64,000 nucleotides of DNA from Argyresthia goedartella (GCA_949825045.1 OX463827.1:3866501-3930500), one strand, 5' to 3'; shown: positions 30,550-40,804, counted from the stretch's first letter. The notes: generated by a model from the sequence alone, not told the origin. Numbers and translations are program-made.

Positions 30550-31070
30550 AGGGTGTCTATTAAGATAGATAAATAGATAGGTAAGTAAATATATATGTAC
30601 CTATTTAGATAGTTAGGTAGACAGATCAATATGAAGAAAGATATAATTAGATGGATAGATGCGGTACCTCTGTTTCTCCACTCCACTACCAATAGTTTGT
30701 GTGAGTTGCGTCTCGTAAATATTGACTCATGTCTCAGGCCGCCTGAAGATTCGCATACTCCTGGTACCGGAGGTGTCGACGTCTGTTTATTTGCAGAGCC
30801 ATAGAAATTGCAAACGCAGAGAGGTAAAAGCCTGAAGGGCTACAGCTGATGTTCTTAAGAATCACGCGTGTGTACCTTTTGCATTTAGTACCTGCCAATG
30901 GCACCTAGCTCTGGTCGTCTCCAGAGTCTCAAAGCGTCCGTCACTGATCTACTGACGCGTCGAGGGCGAGATTTAGCGAGAGAGGGAGGAGAAATCGCAT
31001 TCCTCGCTAACTTTGGCAGGCTCAATTGTATGGGTTGCAACAGAAAGGTGTAGACAATATTGTAAGGGTT
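30550..31070. other. Spacer with degenerate GATA-like repeats
   Basis: 30558-30662 is rich in TAGATAG/AGATGG units. 30740-31010 is more GC-rich but has no recognisable frame. Confidence 0.45.
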
Positions 31071-31071
31071 T

Positions 31072-31290
31072 TTTATAATAATAATAATAATACTAATACC
31101 TTGGACACTATATCCAGACATTGATCTAGCCCCAAACTAGGATTCCCTGTATCTTGAGTACTAGACAACGATACACATACGTATATAGATAAATATTATA
31201 ATTAAATAGATAAACAACCATGATTAGGGTACAAACATCCGTTCTCATGAAACAAATGGACTCGAACCCGGGACCCTTGGCTTCGTCTCT
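31072..31290 (-). mobile_element. SINE-A, head truncated
   Basis: The minus strand carries GGGTCCCGGGTTCGAGTCC, ACCCTAATCATGGTTGTTTA, ACAGGGAATCCTAGTTTGGG and an ATT-rich tail. The first part of the tRNA head is missing. Confidence 0.82.
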
Positions 31291-31507
31291 AGGGTCTAGT
31301 TTGTCTAGCGTGTTAGGGTCATCATTTCGAACAACTTTCACTATGAAACAGATTTGATCAGAGCAACTTTATTTTTCATTTCTCCATACATTTACAGCTT
31401 CAGGTCAGCTGGTTTGTAGGAAGAAGGAAAAAACAATACGCTCTGGTCAAGTTGGTGTCATGGTGAAAGTTTTTCAGAAGACCTTCCTGTTTTAGTTAGT
31501 TCCGGCT

Positions 31508-32240
31508 CAGCGGCGCGTGCTTCGCGCTGCGTCGGCTGGCACGCACGGTGCCGCGCGACATAGTGAAGTCGTGCTACTTCGCTACAGTGCATTCGCTGGT
31601 GCAGTACGGAGCCGAACTGTGGGGATGCGCAGCAGATTGGGAACGGGCATTCAGGATGCAAAAGCGAGCCGTGAGAGCTATAGTCCAGGTCCGCTGGGAC
31701 GTCTCCGCGAAGCCTCACTTCAAAGCGCTCAGGATCCTGACGTTGCCGTCCGTCACCATTCTGCAAGTGGCCGTCTACGTGCGCGAAAACCTAGACTCAT
31801 TCCGCACGCTCCGCAAAACACACCGCCACGGTCACAAACTCGCGACGGTCCCCCACACATTGGGGAAGTCATCGAAGATGACTCACGTCATGGGTCCGGC
31901 AGTATATAATCGTCTTCCCGCCAACGTAACCGATGCTCCCAATCCAAGCATTTTCAAACTGCGCCTGAGGCGCTGGCTTGTCGAGCAAACCTTCTATTCT
32001 TTTTCGGAATTCCTAGACCTACCCAACTAGGTAGACAACATTTGTGTTAATTAAGTAAATTATTCTATTTTTATATTTTAATATAACTCAATATAATTTA
32101 TTATTATTATTTTAATTTAATTTGACACAATTTAATTTTAATGTAATTTTATTTGACATTCATGAACTAACTATATTTACAAAATGACTTGTAACTGACG
32201 TTATCAATAAATAAATATGAATATGAATATGAATATGAAT
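31508..32240 (+). pseudogene. 5'-truncated LINE: ORF2 C-terminus and 3' UTR
   Basis: The frame is open from about 31508 to the stop at 32030 (about 170 codons). It starts mid-protein: VHSLVQYGAELWGCA, a QKRAVRAIVQVRWD helix, LPSVTILQVAVYVRENL, and FKLRLRRWLVEQTFYSFSEF near the end. This is the typical region after the RT domain of Jockey/CR1-like ORF2. The 3' UTR runs to an AATAAATAAATATGAATATG tail. The coding part is clearly more GC-rich than the other LINE pieces here, which suggests a different source family. Confidence 0.75.
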
Positions 32241-32242
32241 AT

Positions 32243-32425
32243 TTTATCGTGTACACTGCTTCTAACCCCACACTGGGACACGCTTTGTCGTGGGAACCCG
32301 AAACAGCGAAGTCACACTCATCCAAAATACCAAGTCCCAAGGTATTATTTTTCTCCCAGGCCTGGATTCGAACTAAGGACCCCTGCTTGTAAGGATGAAC
32401 CTCGACCACTGCTTTGGAGGTCGCT
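32243..32425 (-). mobile_element. SINE-B
   Basis: The minus strand includes GGGTCCTTAGTTCGAATCC (B box), CTTGGGACTTGGTATTTTGG and TCCCAGTGTGGGGTTAGAAG. It abuts the LINE tail at 32206-32240, so the ATGAAT repeats may belong to either element. Confidence 0.7.
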
Positions 32426-32440
32426 TACTTAAAGTAGAGG

Positions 32441-32659
32441 TATGTATATGTCACCGGAAAATAATACGATCCGCAAGTTTATAAATTTCCTAATTTTTTT
32501 TCCGCAAGTTTATAAACATACTAACCTAACCTTACCTAACGTTACATAACCTAACCTAACCTAACCTAGCCTAATATAATCTAGAAGGAAGTTTATAAAT
32601 TTCCTAGGAAATTTATAAACTTGCGGATCGTATTATTTTCCGGTGACATATATACATAT
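32441..32659. mobile_element. Hairpin element enclosing CCTAA repeats
   Basis: The left arm 32445-32492 (GTCACCGGAAAATAATACGA, TCCGCAAGTTTATAAATTTC) is repeated inverted at 32602-32652, essentially perfectly over ~47 bp. The centre, 32521-32573, is a degenerate CTAAC/CCTAA array, the insect telomere-type unit. No coding frame. Confidence 0.93.
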
Positions 32660-33440
32660 ACTTACCACGAATATTTAGAGGTATCATTAACAGCTAAAAA
32701 CTGCCGATAGTTAGGTAGGCTTCTGGCTCAAACATAACAGACTTAACCATCAATCTTGTGTTTCAGCCCCGTATTTGTAATAATAAGTAATTTATCATTA
32801 TGAAACTTTCAAAATAGATTCTTACTAACACTTTTTGAAAGTCATTTGAATCTATGTAATGCAAGAAAAACTACTACCGCTTCGGAAAGTGTTATGGCAG
32901 CGGAGAAGAAGCGGCGCAAGTAACTCGTACACTGCAACACGGCCTGCTTTTCTTTTTTTTTTTTTTTTTTCAAAAATAGGTCTTGTGTTCTCTATACCCC
33001 TTTGTCATTAATGTCAACATCTAACTTATAATATGCTTTATAACGTAATGTTTATTGCCTTAAAATTTCCTCTCTGACAAATTTGATATGTCTTCCGGTA
33101 TTTTGTTACAGTATTACTATTGTATTGTATACCCACAAATGAAGTTCTAACTTTAGCTGGTCTAAAGTAAAGTTGGTCAATTTTATTTCTGGTTCTTATA
33201 TTATTTCGCTTCTGCCTGTCAACGTTTTTAGTGAAGCTATTTATATTCCTCCCAACGTTTGACACATGGCATTTTAGCACAACCCAGGGAGGACGTGAAG
33301 GGCTGTGGGATCCAAGTATATGCTTCGGAGGTGTGCAACTCCTCCCCCGGTTTTCCTATCCAAAATAATATTGCTAATTTCTCCTGACTGAAGTGGACTG
33401 AAGACCCCAGCTGCTGTTGGCTTTGATATTCAACGGACAC
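32660..33440. other. Spacer, nothing recognised
   Basis: Includes a T-run near 32953-32970. Two short minus-strand frames have no domain features. Confidence 0.45.
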
Positions 33441-33454
33441 TAGACTCTTGATCT

Positions 33455-33570
33455 CCATAGCTGCGGCGATGGGCTTGCTCCTGTTACGCAAAATCGAGTA
33501 TTGAATACTGGCTTTACGTGGGCATAATTATGTCTCTGCCACTGCGTATGGGAAGAGACGTGATAAAAAG
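33455..33570 (+). mobile_element. SINE-C 3' part
   Basis: GCTGCGGCGATGGGCTTGC, TACGCAAAATCGAGTATTGA, TGTCTCTGCCACTGCGTATG and GAGACGTGAT match the SINE-C 3' half. The head is absent. Confidence 0.65.
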
Positions 33571-33604
33571 GGGATGTCCAATATTCACGTCCCCATAATA
33601 CAAC

Positions 33605-33690
33605 ATGCGCAATGAGTCAGCGCGGTGGAGCGTAGCTCAATCTTACTCGGACTCGAGTTAAGGACTGTGGTCCTCGGCTGTTACAGCTGT
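33605..33690 (+). mobile_element. SINE-E fragment
   Basis: GAGTCAGCGCGGTGGAGCGT and AGCTCAATCTTACTCGGAC match the SINE-E body at 7748 and 53767. Confidence 0.55.
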
Positions 33691-33694
33691 TTTG

Positions 33695-34125
33695 TAGGTT
33701 TCCGTACCCGAAGGGTTCCAAACGGGGGTCCCGTTTGGAGTTTATTACTAAGACTCCGCTGTCCGTCCGTCCGTCCGTCCGTCCGTCCGTCTGTCACCAG
33801 GCTGTATCTCAAGAACCTAGCTAGCTAGAGAGTTGAAATTTTCACAGATTATGTATTTATGGTGCCGCTATAACAACAAATACTAAACAGGATAAAAGAA
33901 ATATTTAAGGGGGCTCCCATACAACAATTCTTTCAATACCACATACAAACTTATGGATGCACCTGGTTACGTACATGGAGTGTGAAAGTAACCGCACCAA
34001 TAACTTTGTTAACAATATTTTGCTGTGTAAAATCCAAACTATTCACTCCACACCATCACTTCCATTGAACGGTGGTACGGAACCCTTCGTGCGCGATTTA
34101 GACTCGCACTTGACCGGTTTTTTAG
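33695..34125 (+). mobile_element. MITE-W, full-length copy
   Basis: Almost colinear with 7254-7667, with a longer GTCCGTCC run (33762-33792). The end is GACTCGCACTTGACCGG. The VRPSVRPSV-type peptide across the run is a repeat artefact. Confidence 0.8.
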
Positions 34126-34254
34126 CTTGTTGTGAAGTTGACAGCTTTTTGACAGAGGAATTTAGAAATCTATAGGTATATTATATGTTGTAGCGACAGC
34201 AAACTCAACAGAAAACTGCAGTAAGTGATAAAATAATGAACCCAGTTAGGGCAC

Positions 34255-34970
34255 TGCAAAACTTAAAAACTGGTCATGTGCGAGTCGAACTCACGCACGA
34301 AGGGTTCCGTACCACCGTACAATGGTAGGGATGCTTTGGAGTGAATAGCTTGGATTTTTATCATGATCATCATCAATCAGCCCACATTCACCCACTGCTG
34401 GGTATAGGCCTCCTCTTCACCACGCAATCCACTCCGGTCCTGAGCCTCCCGCATCCTCTGCCTACCCGCTATGGCGATGATGTCACCCGTCCATCTGGCT
34501 GCTGGTCTGCCGACTGGTCGTCGTGCGGTTCTGGGTAGACACTCTGTAACCGCTTTGGTCCACCTTCCGTCATCTGTCCTTGCCAAGTGTCCTGCCCACC
34601 CCGACTTCAGTCTCGTGATTCGACGATCGACGATCTTAGTACGAAGCCTTATTTCTGTATTGCGAAAACGATCCCGAAGTCTTATAGTTTGGATTTTGCA
34701 AAATGTTGTTTACAAAGTTCTTGGTGCGGCCCCTTTCACACTCCATGTACCAGGTGTATTCATAGGTTTGTATGTGGTTTACAGATAATAAATTATTTTA
34801 TTCTGTTTTTTAGTATTTGCTATTATAGCGGCAACAGATATACATCATCCGTGAAAATTTCAACTGTCTAACTATCACGGATCATGGGATACAGCCTGGT
34901 GACAGACGGACAGCGGAGTCTTAGTAATAGGGTCCCGTGTTACCCTTTGGGTACGGAACCCTAAAAATTA
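34255..34970 (-). mobile_element. MITE-W, split by an RTE fragment
   Basis: The minus strand starts near 34970 (AGGGTTCCGTACCCAAAGGG) and ends near 34255. At 34345-34697 it is interrupted by an insertion flanked by ATAGCTTGGATTTT and ATAGTTTGGATTTT. Removing it restores the order seen in the intact copy at 7254. Confidence 0.85.
34359..34683 (-). pseudogene. RTE-type LINE 3' end
   Basis: Minus-strand frame (about 69 codons, 34377-34586): DGRWTKAVTECLPRTARRP, GRPAARWTGDI, GRQRMREAQDRS, EEEAYTQQWVNVG, then a TGATGATCATGAT tail. This is the typical end of RTE-clade ORF2, also seen at 57520-57775. Inserted in MITE-W with a ~14-bp target duplication (34345-34358 and 34684-34697). Strongly 5'-truncated. 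Confidence 0.82.
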
Positions 34971-34974
34971 GCAT

Positions 34975-35990
34975 CAACGACGCCGACAAACTTTTGAAGT
35001 GAACAACTTCTTTAGACGTTTTTTGGAAATCGAAAAGTGGTCGAGAATGAAGGGCGATAAACCAATGGCTAAAAGAAATGCCCATTCGTTTTCTGACCAT
35101 AAAATATTGATCCTAGACTATGTACCAAACAAAAAAAGTATGTCATGTGTACGCCGAAACTCTAAGCAACTTTTTTTTTTTTTACTTGACAACCTAAGTT
35201 TTTGATTAAGGGTGACTTAATCTGTTTTATGGTTAGGTATTTTTTGTACTGAGCTAGTATATTCCATTCATTCGTTCATCAACATATTTTTAGCTGTCAG
35301 TTCATTGTGTGAAACCATTCACATCAGCATAGACTTATATAACTGCACCATTTACTTTGACATAAACAAGAGCAGCGTCTTCGCGAAAGACAATACCTCT
35401 ACCTTAGTAAATTCACAATTAACTAAACTTATCTGAAAACGTCGACGGGAATCGCGAGGATTCGTAAACAGTGTGGATTACAGACGCATTCTTAAGTACC
35501 ACTTAGCGTTACTTGAATAGGAGAAATCGTTTTCTCCCTTCATGAACCACCCACGTATGAAGGAGCTCAGTCCAGGCTCGCAATGTGCAGGATCGATCAA
35601 CCCAAAAATTATGACCTCTGTCTGTGTGCTGCTGCGGTCTTGCTGTTCTTCCCAAGCAAAAGGTCCCGAAAAAGCGAATTTTTTCCATTGACATAATTTA
35701 ATATTAATACTGTTTTTATAATGCACACGAGTACCTTTATCTTAAAATAACTAATATATAAGCAATGACATTGTAGTATTGCGGCAACAATAATAATGTC
35801 TAATTACTTAAATAATCTTGATAGTGTAAATAAACAACATATTTAAGATTGACGTTAAGTTTAAGTACAAATTTTAGTTAGTTTCAAGTACAAACTTTGC
35901 ATACCTCGACAGGTGAAATGTGTAGAGGACTTGATTACATTTAGTACGTTTTACTGTACCACACATTATGCAAATAAACATTTCATTTCT
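34975..35990. other. Spacer with a SINE-B scrap
   Basis: 35618-35680 has a SINE-B-like head (GACCTCTGTCTGTGTGCTG, AAGCAAAAGGTCCCG). The remainder is unassigned AT-rich sequence. Confidence 0.45.
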
Positions 35991-35999
35991 TTAAAAAAA

Positions 36000-36225
36000 A
36001 CAGTTCTTGGATGTTTACAATTACATTTTTGTGACGAAGTTATTTCTGGTTCCCAAAATATTGCTTCTGGCACGGCTCAGCGTTAGATCATATTAGTTAG
36101 ACTATGGGTAACATAATTTTTATGCACGACATCGATTCTGGCCCCAATACGTATCCTAGTGGATACCTGTGTCGTGGGAACCAGATACAGCGACGTCAAA
36201 AACATCCCAAACCTGTTTTTTTTGG
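36000..36225. mobile_element. Two SINE-B fragments in opposite orientation
   Basis: 36000-36080 is plus (GTTCTTGGATGTTTACAATT, TTCTGGTTCCC); 36125-36220 is minus (TTCTGGCCCCAATACGTATC, GTGTCGTGGGAACCAG). Together they form a short inverted pair. Confidence 0.6.
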
Positions 36226-36300
36226 GGCAGGTGAAGGATAAAGTGGGTGAGCGAAGCGGAGCTCTCTCTAGTCTTCGTGTTAGGCCGACATGTAATGATA
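36226..36300 (-). mobile_element. MITE-H fragment
   Basis: GGTGAAGGATAAAGTGGGTG, AGCGAAGCGGAGC and CTTCGTGTTAGGCCGACATG match the core of MITE-H on the minus strand. The ends are missing. Confidence 0.65.
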
Positions 36301-36384
36301 AAAAATAATATATTGCTAAATTAAGTGAAACTAAAGAAAAATATACTTTTATGTTAATGCTGTATAATTGTACTAATGACTATT

Positions 36385-36815
36385 ACATAATGGGGGGCAT
36401 TAAAACTCGAAAGTATTTATGAAACGAGCCAAAGGCGAGTTTCATAATAATATCACTCGAGAATTTTAATGCCTAATTATGTACAGTTACATACACTAGT
36501 TTATCTACACACATATCATAAGCTTTCTTTGATCTGTTCAGGAACCGCATGTTCAACGGTATTGTGGCATAGATTATTGCTCTGCACTTGGTTAGCTTGT
36601 TCAGTAGTACCAACTTCACAGACAAACTAGAGGTGGGCGTCGGCGTTTGAAATTTGAATGTCATAATATGTCGGAATATTGATACATTATGGTCATAATC
36701 AATAATCAGATAATAAATGAGTTTTTACCAAGTAGTTTATCATTATGCTGGTCGTAACGTGCGGTTTTTGGACGCAGTATAGAGGGTTTATGATACGTGT
36801 GTAGATAAAAGAATG
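36385..36815 (-). repeat. Repeat X, long copy
   Basis: Minus-strand match to 62085-62560: TATCATAAACCCTCTATACT, CATTATGACCATAATGTATC, ATTCAAATTTCAAACGCCGA, CTAGTTTGTCTGTGAAGTTG and CTCGAGTGATATTATTATGA. It contains inverted TATCATAA/TTATGATA blocks, so it may be a MITE. No transposase. Confidence 0.7.
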
Positions 36816-36819
36816 ATAA

Positions 36820-37585
36820 AATATGAAATATTGTTATATCTTATATTACTCACTATAGTTAACGTGAGCGCTTCTTTCAATGTATAGGCGACCTAAAGCC
36901 GGTGAAATTAACAATTCCAGACATTGATAAGTAAAGGGTAGTAGTTGCAATGTCTCTGGGTAAGAGATCCTCTTCTCGCAAGCTCAGATCAAAACATATT
37001 TTAGTGAAATTAATTCAAACATCAAATAGCTGCTTTGACGGGCGGTCGTAACCTAAAAACCTTCCTAAATCTCACAGGAAAATGGGTAAAAGGAGTAATC
37101 ATTGAATAATTTGATAAACTTGGACATAATGGTGCCGGTACCAACCCGAATGGAACAAGTGGGATTATTATAAAAACAAATACACACACATACAACGTTT
37201 TTTATGACTTACAATATAACGCAAAAAATCGGCCATTTTTTATTCCAAATTTAATTTTAATCCATACAACAAGATACAGCTAAAGAACAAGATGACGAAA
37301 AGGGAGAAATTTCCCTCCAGACGAAACAATGCAAAATGATTACCGATTCACCAGCAAACCATTGAAGCCTTCAAAACCCCGCTAATTATCTCGCTCATTT
37401 GCTAGCATTTTTAACGAATAAATTTTAGTTCATTTTGACTTAAGAAATTCATATAATTAAGCCTCAATTGAAAATGAACGGCGCGGAAATTAGGTAACTC
37501 TCGTGGATTTCGAGAAAGTTTTAATTTTTTGTAACGACCTAATTACCTATTTAATTTATTGCCACAATTATACATATATATTTAA
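36820..37585. other. Spacer, nothing recognised
   Basis: AT-rich, without a domain-bearing frame or matched repeat. Confidence 0.5.
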
Positions 37586-37589
37586 CATA

Positions 37590-37806
37590 GCGTCACGCCT
37601 TTTCCCATACGGGGTGGCAGAGGCACAATTGTGCCCAATTTGAGCCAGTAACTCGATACTCCATTTTGCTTGACAGGGGGCTAGCCCATCGCCGCAGCTA
37701 TGGAGTAGAATGTACTTAAGATAAAATAATAATTTCATTTGTCAGGATTCGAACCTGCATCTCCTGTGTGAGAAGCAAGCGTGAAACCCATTAGACCACG
37801 GAGCTC
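37590..37806 (-). mobile_element. SINE-C, near full length
   Basis: Minus strand: GAGCTCCGTGGTCTAATGGG, GAGATGCAGGTTCGAATCC, GCGGCGATGGGCTAGCCCC, AATGGAGTATCGAG, CAATTGTGCCTCTGCCACCC and AAAGGCGTGACGCTATG. One of the best copies for a consensus. Confidence 0.85.
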
Positions 37807-37837
37807 ATCTGACTCTTAACAATGTAAACAAAAATAT

Positions 37838-38050
37838 GGCATGACGCTTTTTGCCGCACGGGGTGGCAGTGGCACAAGAGACGACCTCTGTGTTGTGGCG
37901 GTCGAGGCTGTGCTTCTCTGCTCCCAAGCGAAAGGTCCCGTGTTCGAATTCCGGCTGGGGAGAAAGAAAAAATGATGTTTGTGACGTCGCTGCTTCTAGT
38001 TCCCACGACTCAGGGTATCCTAGTGTGGGGCCAGAAGCAATATAAAAATA
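37838..38050 (+). mobile_element. SINE-B behind a SINE-C scrap
   Basis: 37838-37875 resembles the SINE-C 3' end. SINE-B follows: GACCTCTGTGTTGTGGCGGT, GGTCCCGTGTTCGAATTCC, GTTCCCACGACTCAGGGTAT and GTGTGGGGCCAGAAGCAATA. Confidence 0.8.
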
Positions 38051-38122
38051 TGTGACCACGTTTAGCCATAGAGTATTTGAAATATTTTCTTGCAGATACA
38101 TAGATATTTATTGTATGTATTT

Positions 38123-38395
38123 GTCACCGTAAGATTGTGAACATCGTTGGTTGATAAACTCACGAAATTCATCTTGCGAGATTGTGAACTGTCGATAAAT
38201 TGTAAACGGTGTCGACTGCTAACAATAAATAATCATAATACCAGGGCGAAGTGATGGGTCAGGGTAGGTAAAGGATAAAGAAGTAAGCGAAGCGAAACCA
38301 CTTTATCCTTCGTGTTAGGTTGACATTTAAGAACAAAATAAACCCAACTATCAAACCCTGTCGATCACGTTCACCGATAGTTTCATAATTTAATG
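38123..38395. mobile_element. MITE related to 25185-25553
   Basis: Begins GTCACCGTAAGATTGTGAAC and GGTTGATAAACTCACG, and holds an AAGTAAGCGAAGCGAAACC hairpin core and CCTTCGTGTTAGGTTGACAT. The right terminal repeat is decayed. Confidence 0.7.
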
Positions 38396-38400
38396 ACCAG

Positions 38401-38643
38401 CAGCCTTATGGCGTAGCATTTTGAAGTTCATAGCGTGTGTCTATGGTTCATCTCATGCTCATACAACTTCTTCGATTGCGGGGTATCACCGAAGGCTTCT
38501 AGGCTTCATTCAATGAGCTTGGGTTTGGCCTCCATTATGATGCTACTTGCGTGATACCAATTTGACAGATGAAGCTGGTGCGAGATGTCAAACGGAAAGT
38601 CTATATGAAGTGCATAGCTCAGACGAGTTACGCCATAAGGCTG
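38401..38643. mobile_element. Short element with 15-17-bp inverted ends
   Basis: CAGCCTTATGGCGTAGC at the left and GTTACGCCATAAGGCTG at the right form terminal inverted repeats of a ~243-bp element without a frame. No clear target duplication. The family is unknown to me. Confidence 0.75.
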
Positions 38644-38697
38644 CAGTTCTGGCTGCTGAGGTGAGGGGCGCCGCATTCTCCCGTCGTCTTCTGGCGG

Positions 38698-38921
38698 CAG
38701 TGCTGTTATTATAACATTTCGAATTGCCGTATCTAAAGTTTAAAATTGCCGTATTTATGAAAAAAAAAATGCCGTATTATTATATGTGTTTAAGAAATGT
38801 TTATTATATTAATTGCCGTATTTCATAACAATGGCAGTGAAAAGCCTGCCGTATAATCTGAAAAAAAGTCATGGAATGCCGTACAATACGGCCGGCAATT
38901 GCCGTTTCAATAACAACACTG
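38698..38921. mobile_element. Non-autonomous hAT-like element, 224 bp
   Basis: The ends are CAGTGCTGTTATT and, on the minus strand, CAGTGTTGTTATT, the classic hAT CAGTG terminus. TCTGGCGG and CCTGGCGG flank it as an 8-bp duplication with one mismatch. Inside, TGCCGTA or TGCCGTT occurs about seven times in both orientations, probably transposase-binding sites. No coding capacity. Confidence 0.88.
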
Positions 38922-38955
38922 CCTGGCGGGGTAGCGGACCTGGCGGGGTAGCGGA
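38922..38955 (+). repeat. 17-bp tandem duplication
   Basis: CCTGGCGGGGTAGCGGA is repeated twice directly, GC-rich in an AT-rich setting; the first copy overlaps the hAT target duplication. Confidence 0.85.
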
Positions 38956-40020
38956 CGGCGCGGAATAGCATCTGGCCGGCCGGATACTTTAAAATTTAGG
39001 TGTTTTTTCGAATTTACTGAAAAACTGAAATAAGCTAATTGATGAAATTTAAGGATTGATTTAATTTAATTTAAGCTCTAAAAGAGGAAAATTTTGATAT
39101 AGAAATTATGAGAAAAGTCAGTAATTTTATATTAAAATTATTGTATCTCCTTTTTAATATAGACTATGTTCAGGATTTTTTACGATCGAGCCAAATGAAT
39201 CCAAGTTTTCTGTGCAATAAAGAAAATATGAAATGCTTCGTCACGCGAGTGTTGCAAGTATACGAATGATATTGTTTATGAGATGAAGCCACTCAAAAGC
39301 CTATAAAGCCACATTATTTAATATACCTACTTAATCACCGTTCACCTCCCAAAACTCTCTTAAGATCAACAAAAAAATAATTTGACAAATGAAACCGACT
39401 GGTTCCTATTAATTTCCTTTTCCCCTCAATCGGTACAAGGAAAATTTGGGCCAAAATTGCTCCTTGGAGGTATACTGCAGTCCACATCAGACATAGGGGA
39501 TACTTCGCGTCATTATTGACTTAAATGAAAATGTGCTTTTGGCATGAGGAAACCTCCTTGTGATACTTTTCGATTGACTTCGCCTACCTACCGTATTATT
39601 TCCCTTTCCGACGACATGCGATTACGACAACATATGTAAGGACATTCTTTGGTCATTGGTGGTAGTTTTATTGCGATTCAAATAGCAATAGGACGACAAA
39701 AGACAAAGACCTCATCTTATTCCAAATTACAATATTATTTTGTCTTTGATAAACCTAACATTATAATTTGTTCTGTTTAACATAACTCTGTGGAACACTT
39801 ATATCTCACAGCCACACAAAAAAACGCAGCACAACCCTTATCATTATTGTTTATTTTTTTACAGTGGAAAATAATATTTCATATTTTTATAAACCTTAAA
39901 ATCCTCATCATAATTTATGATGGATATGTTCTGTATAACCAATTTACCTTTGTTATTTTTATTGAATTCATTACATAAGCTGTGATCAACAAACAAATAA
40001 GATAAAATAAAATAAAATGA
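38956..40020. other. AT-rich spacer
   Basis: No feature recognised. Confidence 0.5.
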
Positions 40021-40121
40021 GAGCTCCGTGGTCTAGTGGGTTTCACACTTGCTTATCTCACGCAGCAGGTGCAGGTTGGAATCCCGGTACTGACCGTGTA
40101 CAAATGAGATAAGTAATAAAC
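40021..40121 (+). mobile_element. SINE-C head, cut off
   Basis: GAGCTCCGTGGTCTAGTGGG, AGGTGCAGGTTGGAATCCC and AAATGAGATAAGTAATAAAC. The body is replaced abruptly by RT-coding sequence at about 40122. Confidence 0.8.
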
Positions 40122-40545
40122 GTAGTATTGGACCTGGCGAAGGCTTTTGACACCGTCTCCCCACTGATACTACTAGCGAAACTAGAAGCCATTGGCATCC
40201 GTGGCACGGCGCTTGACTGGTTTGAGAGCTATCTCTTGAATAGATCACAGTACGTGAAAATAGGTAAAATCAGTTCCCAGGAGCCAATTCAGTTTGGAGT
40301 GCCCCAGGGCAGTATCCTCGGCCCAACCCTCTTCAACGTTTACATTAATAACATATGGAACGCGGTGGAAAACGGAAACGATGTCGAGGTGTTCTGTTCT
40401 GCCGACGATACTGCCTTGGTGATTAGCCAGGGCAAGTGGGATCAGGCAAAAACTCTCACAGAGTCGTGTATGTCACTGGTAGGAGCATGGCTTGATGACA
40501 ACCTTCTGACGCTTAATGTGGATAAGACCAAATTCGTCTGCTTTG
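40122..40545 (+). pseudogene. Reverse transcriptase fragment, both ends missing
   Basis: An uninterrupted frame of about 140 codons with RT motif A (DLAKAFDTVSP), GIRGTALDWFESYLLNR, FGVPQGSILGPTLFNVYIN and the catalytic box as CSADDTAL, where FADD is usual. It stops being RT-like after LTLNVDKTKFVCF, where repeat X begins. It resembles Jockey/CR1-type RTs. Missing both the N-terminal and C-terminal parts is unlike ordinary 5' truncation. Confidence 0.85.
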
Positions 40546-40546
40546 T

Positions 40547-40803
40547 ATCAATTTTAGTCAAATTATGACATTCAAATTTCGAACGCCGACGCCCCCCTGC
40601 GTGCCGCCCCTAGTTTGTTTGTGAAGTTGGTACTAATGAACAATCTAAACAAGTGCAGAGCAATTATCAATGCCACCATGCCGGTCGAACATGCGGTTCC
40701 TGAACACATCAAAGAGAGCTTATGATATGTGTGTAGATAAACAAGTGTATGAAACTGTACACAATACGGCATTAAATCTCTCGAGTGATATTATTATGAT
40801 ATT
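40547..40803 (+). repeat. Repeat X, shorter copy
   Basis: GTCAAATTATGACATTCAAA, TTTCGAACGCCGACGCC, ATGCCGGTCGAACATGCGGT, GAACACATCAAAGAGAGCTT and CTCGAGTGATATTATTATGA match 62280-62540. Confidence 0.8.
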
Positions 40804-40804
40804 G

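Noticed and set aside
31458..31909. Antisense and alternative frames across the LINE at 31.5 kb
   Set aside because: Shadows of the real LINE frame in GC-rich sequence.
32521..32573. Genuine telomere end
   Set aside because: The CCTAA array is short, degenerate and enclosed by inverted repeats; interstitial.
33625..33828. Open frames with VRPSVRPSV-like peptides (also at 7210 and 54271)
   Set aside because: Produced by the GTCCGTCC run in MITE-W.
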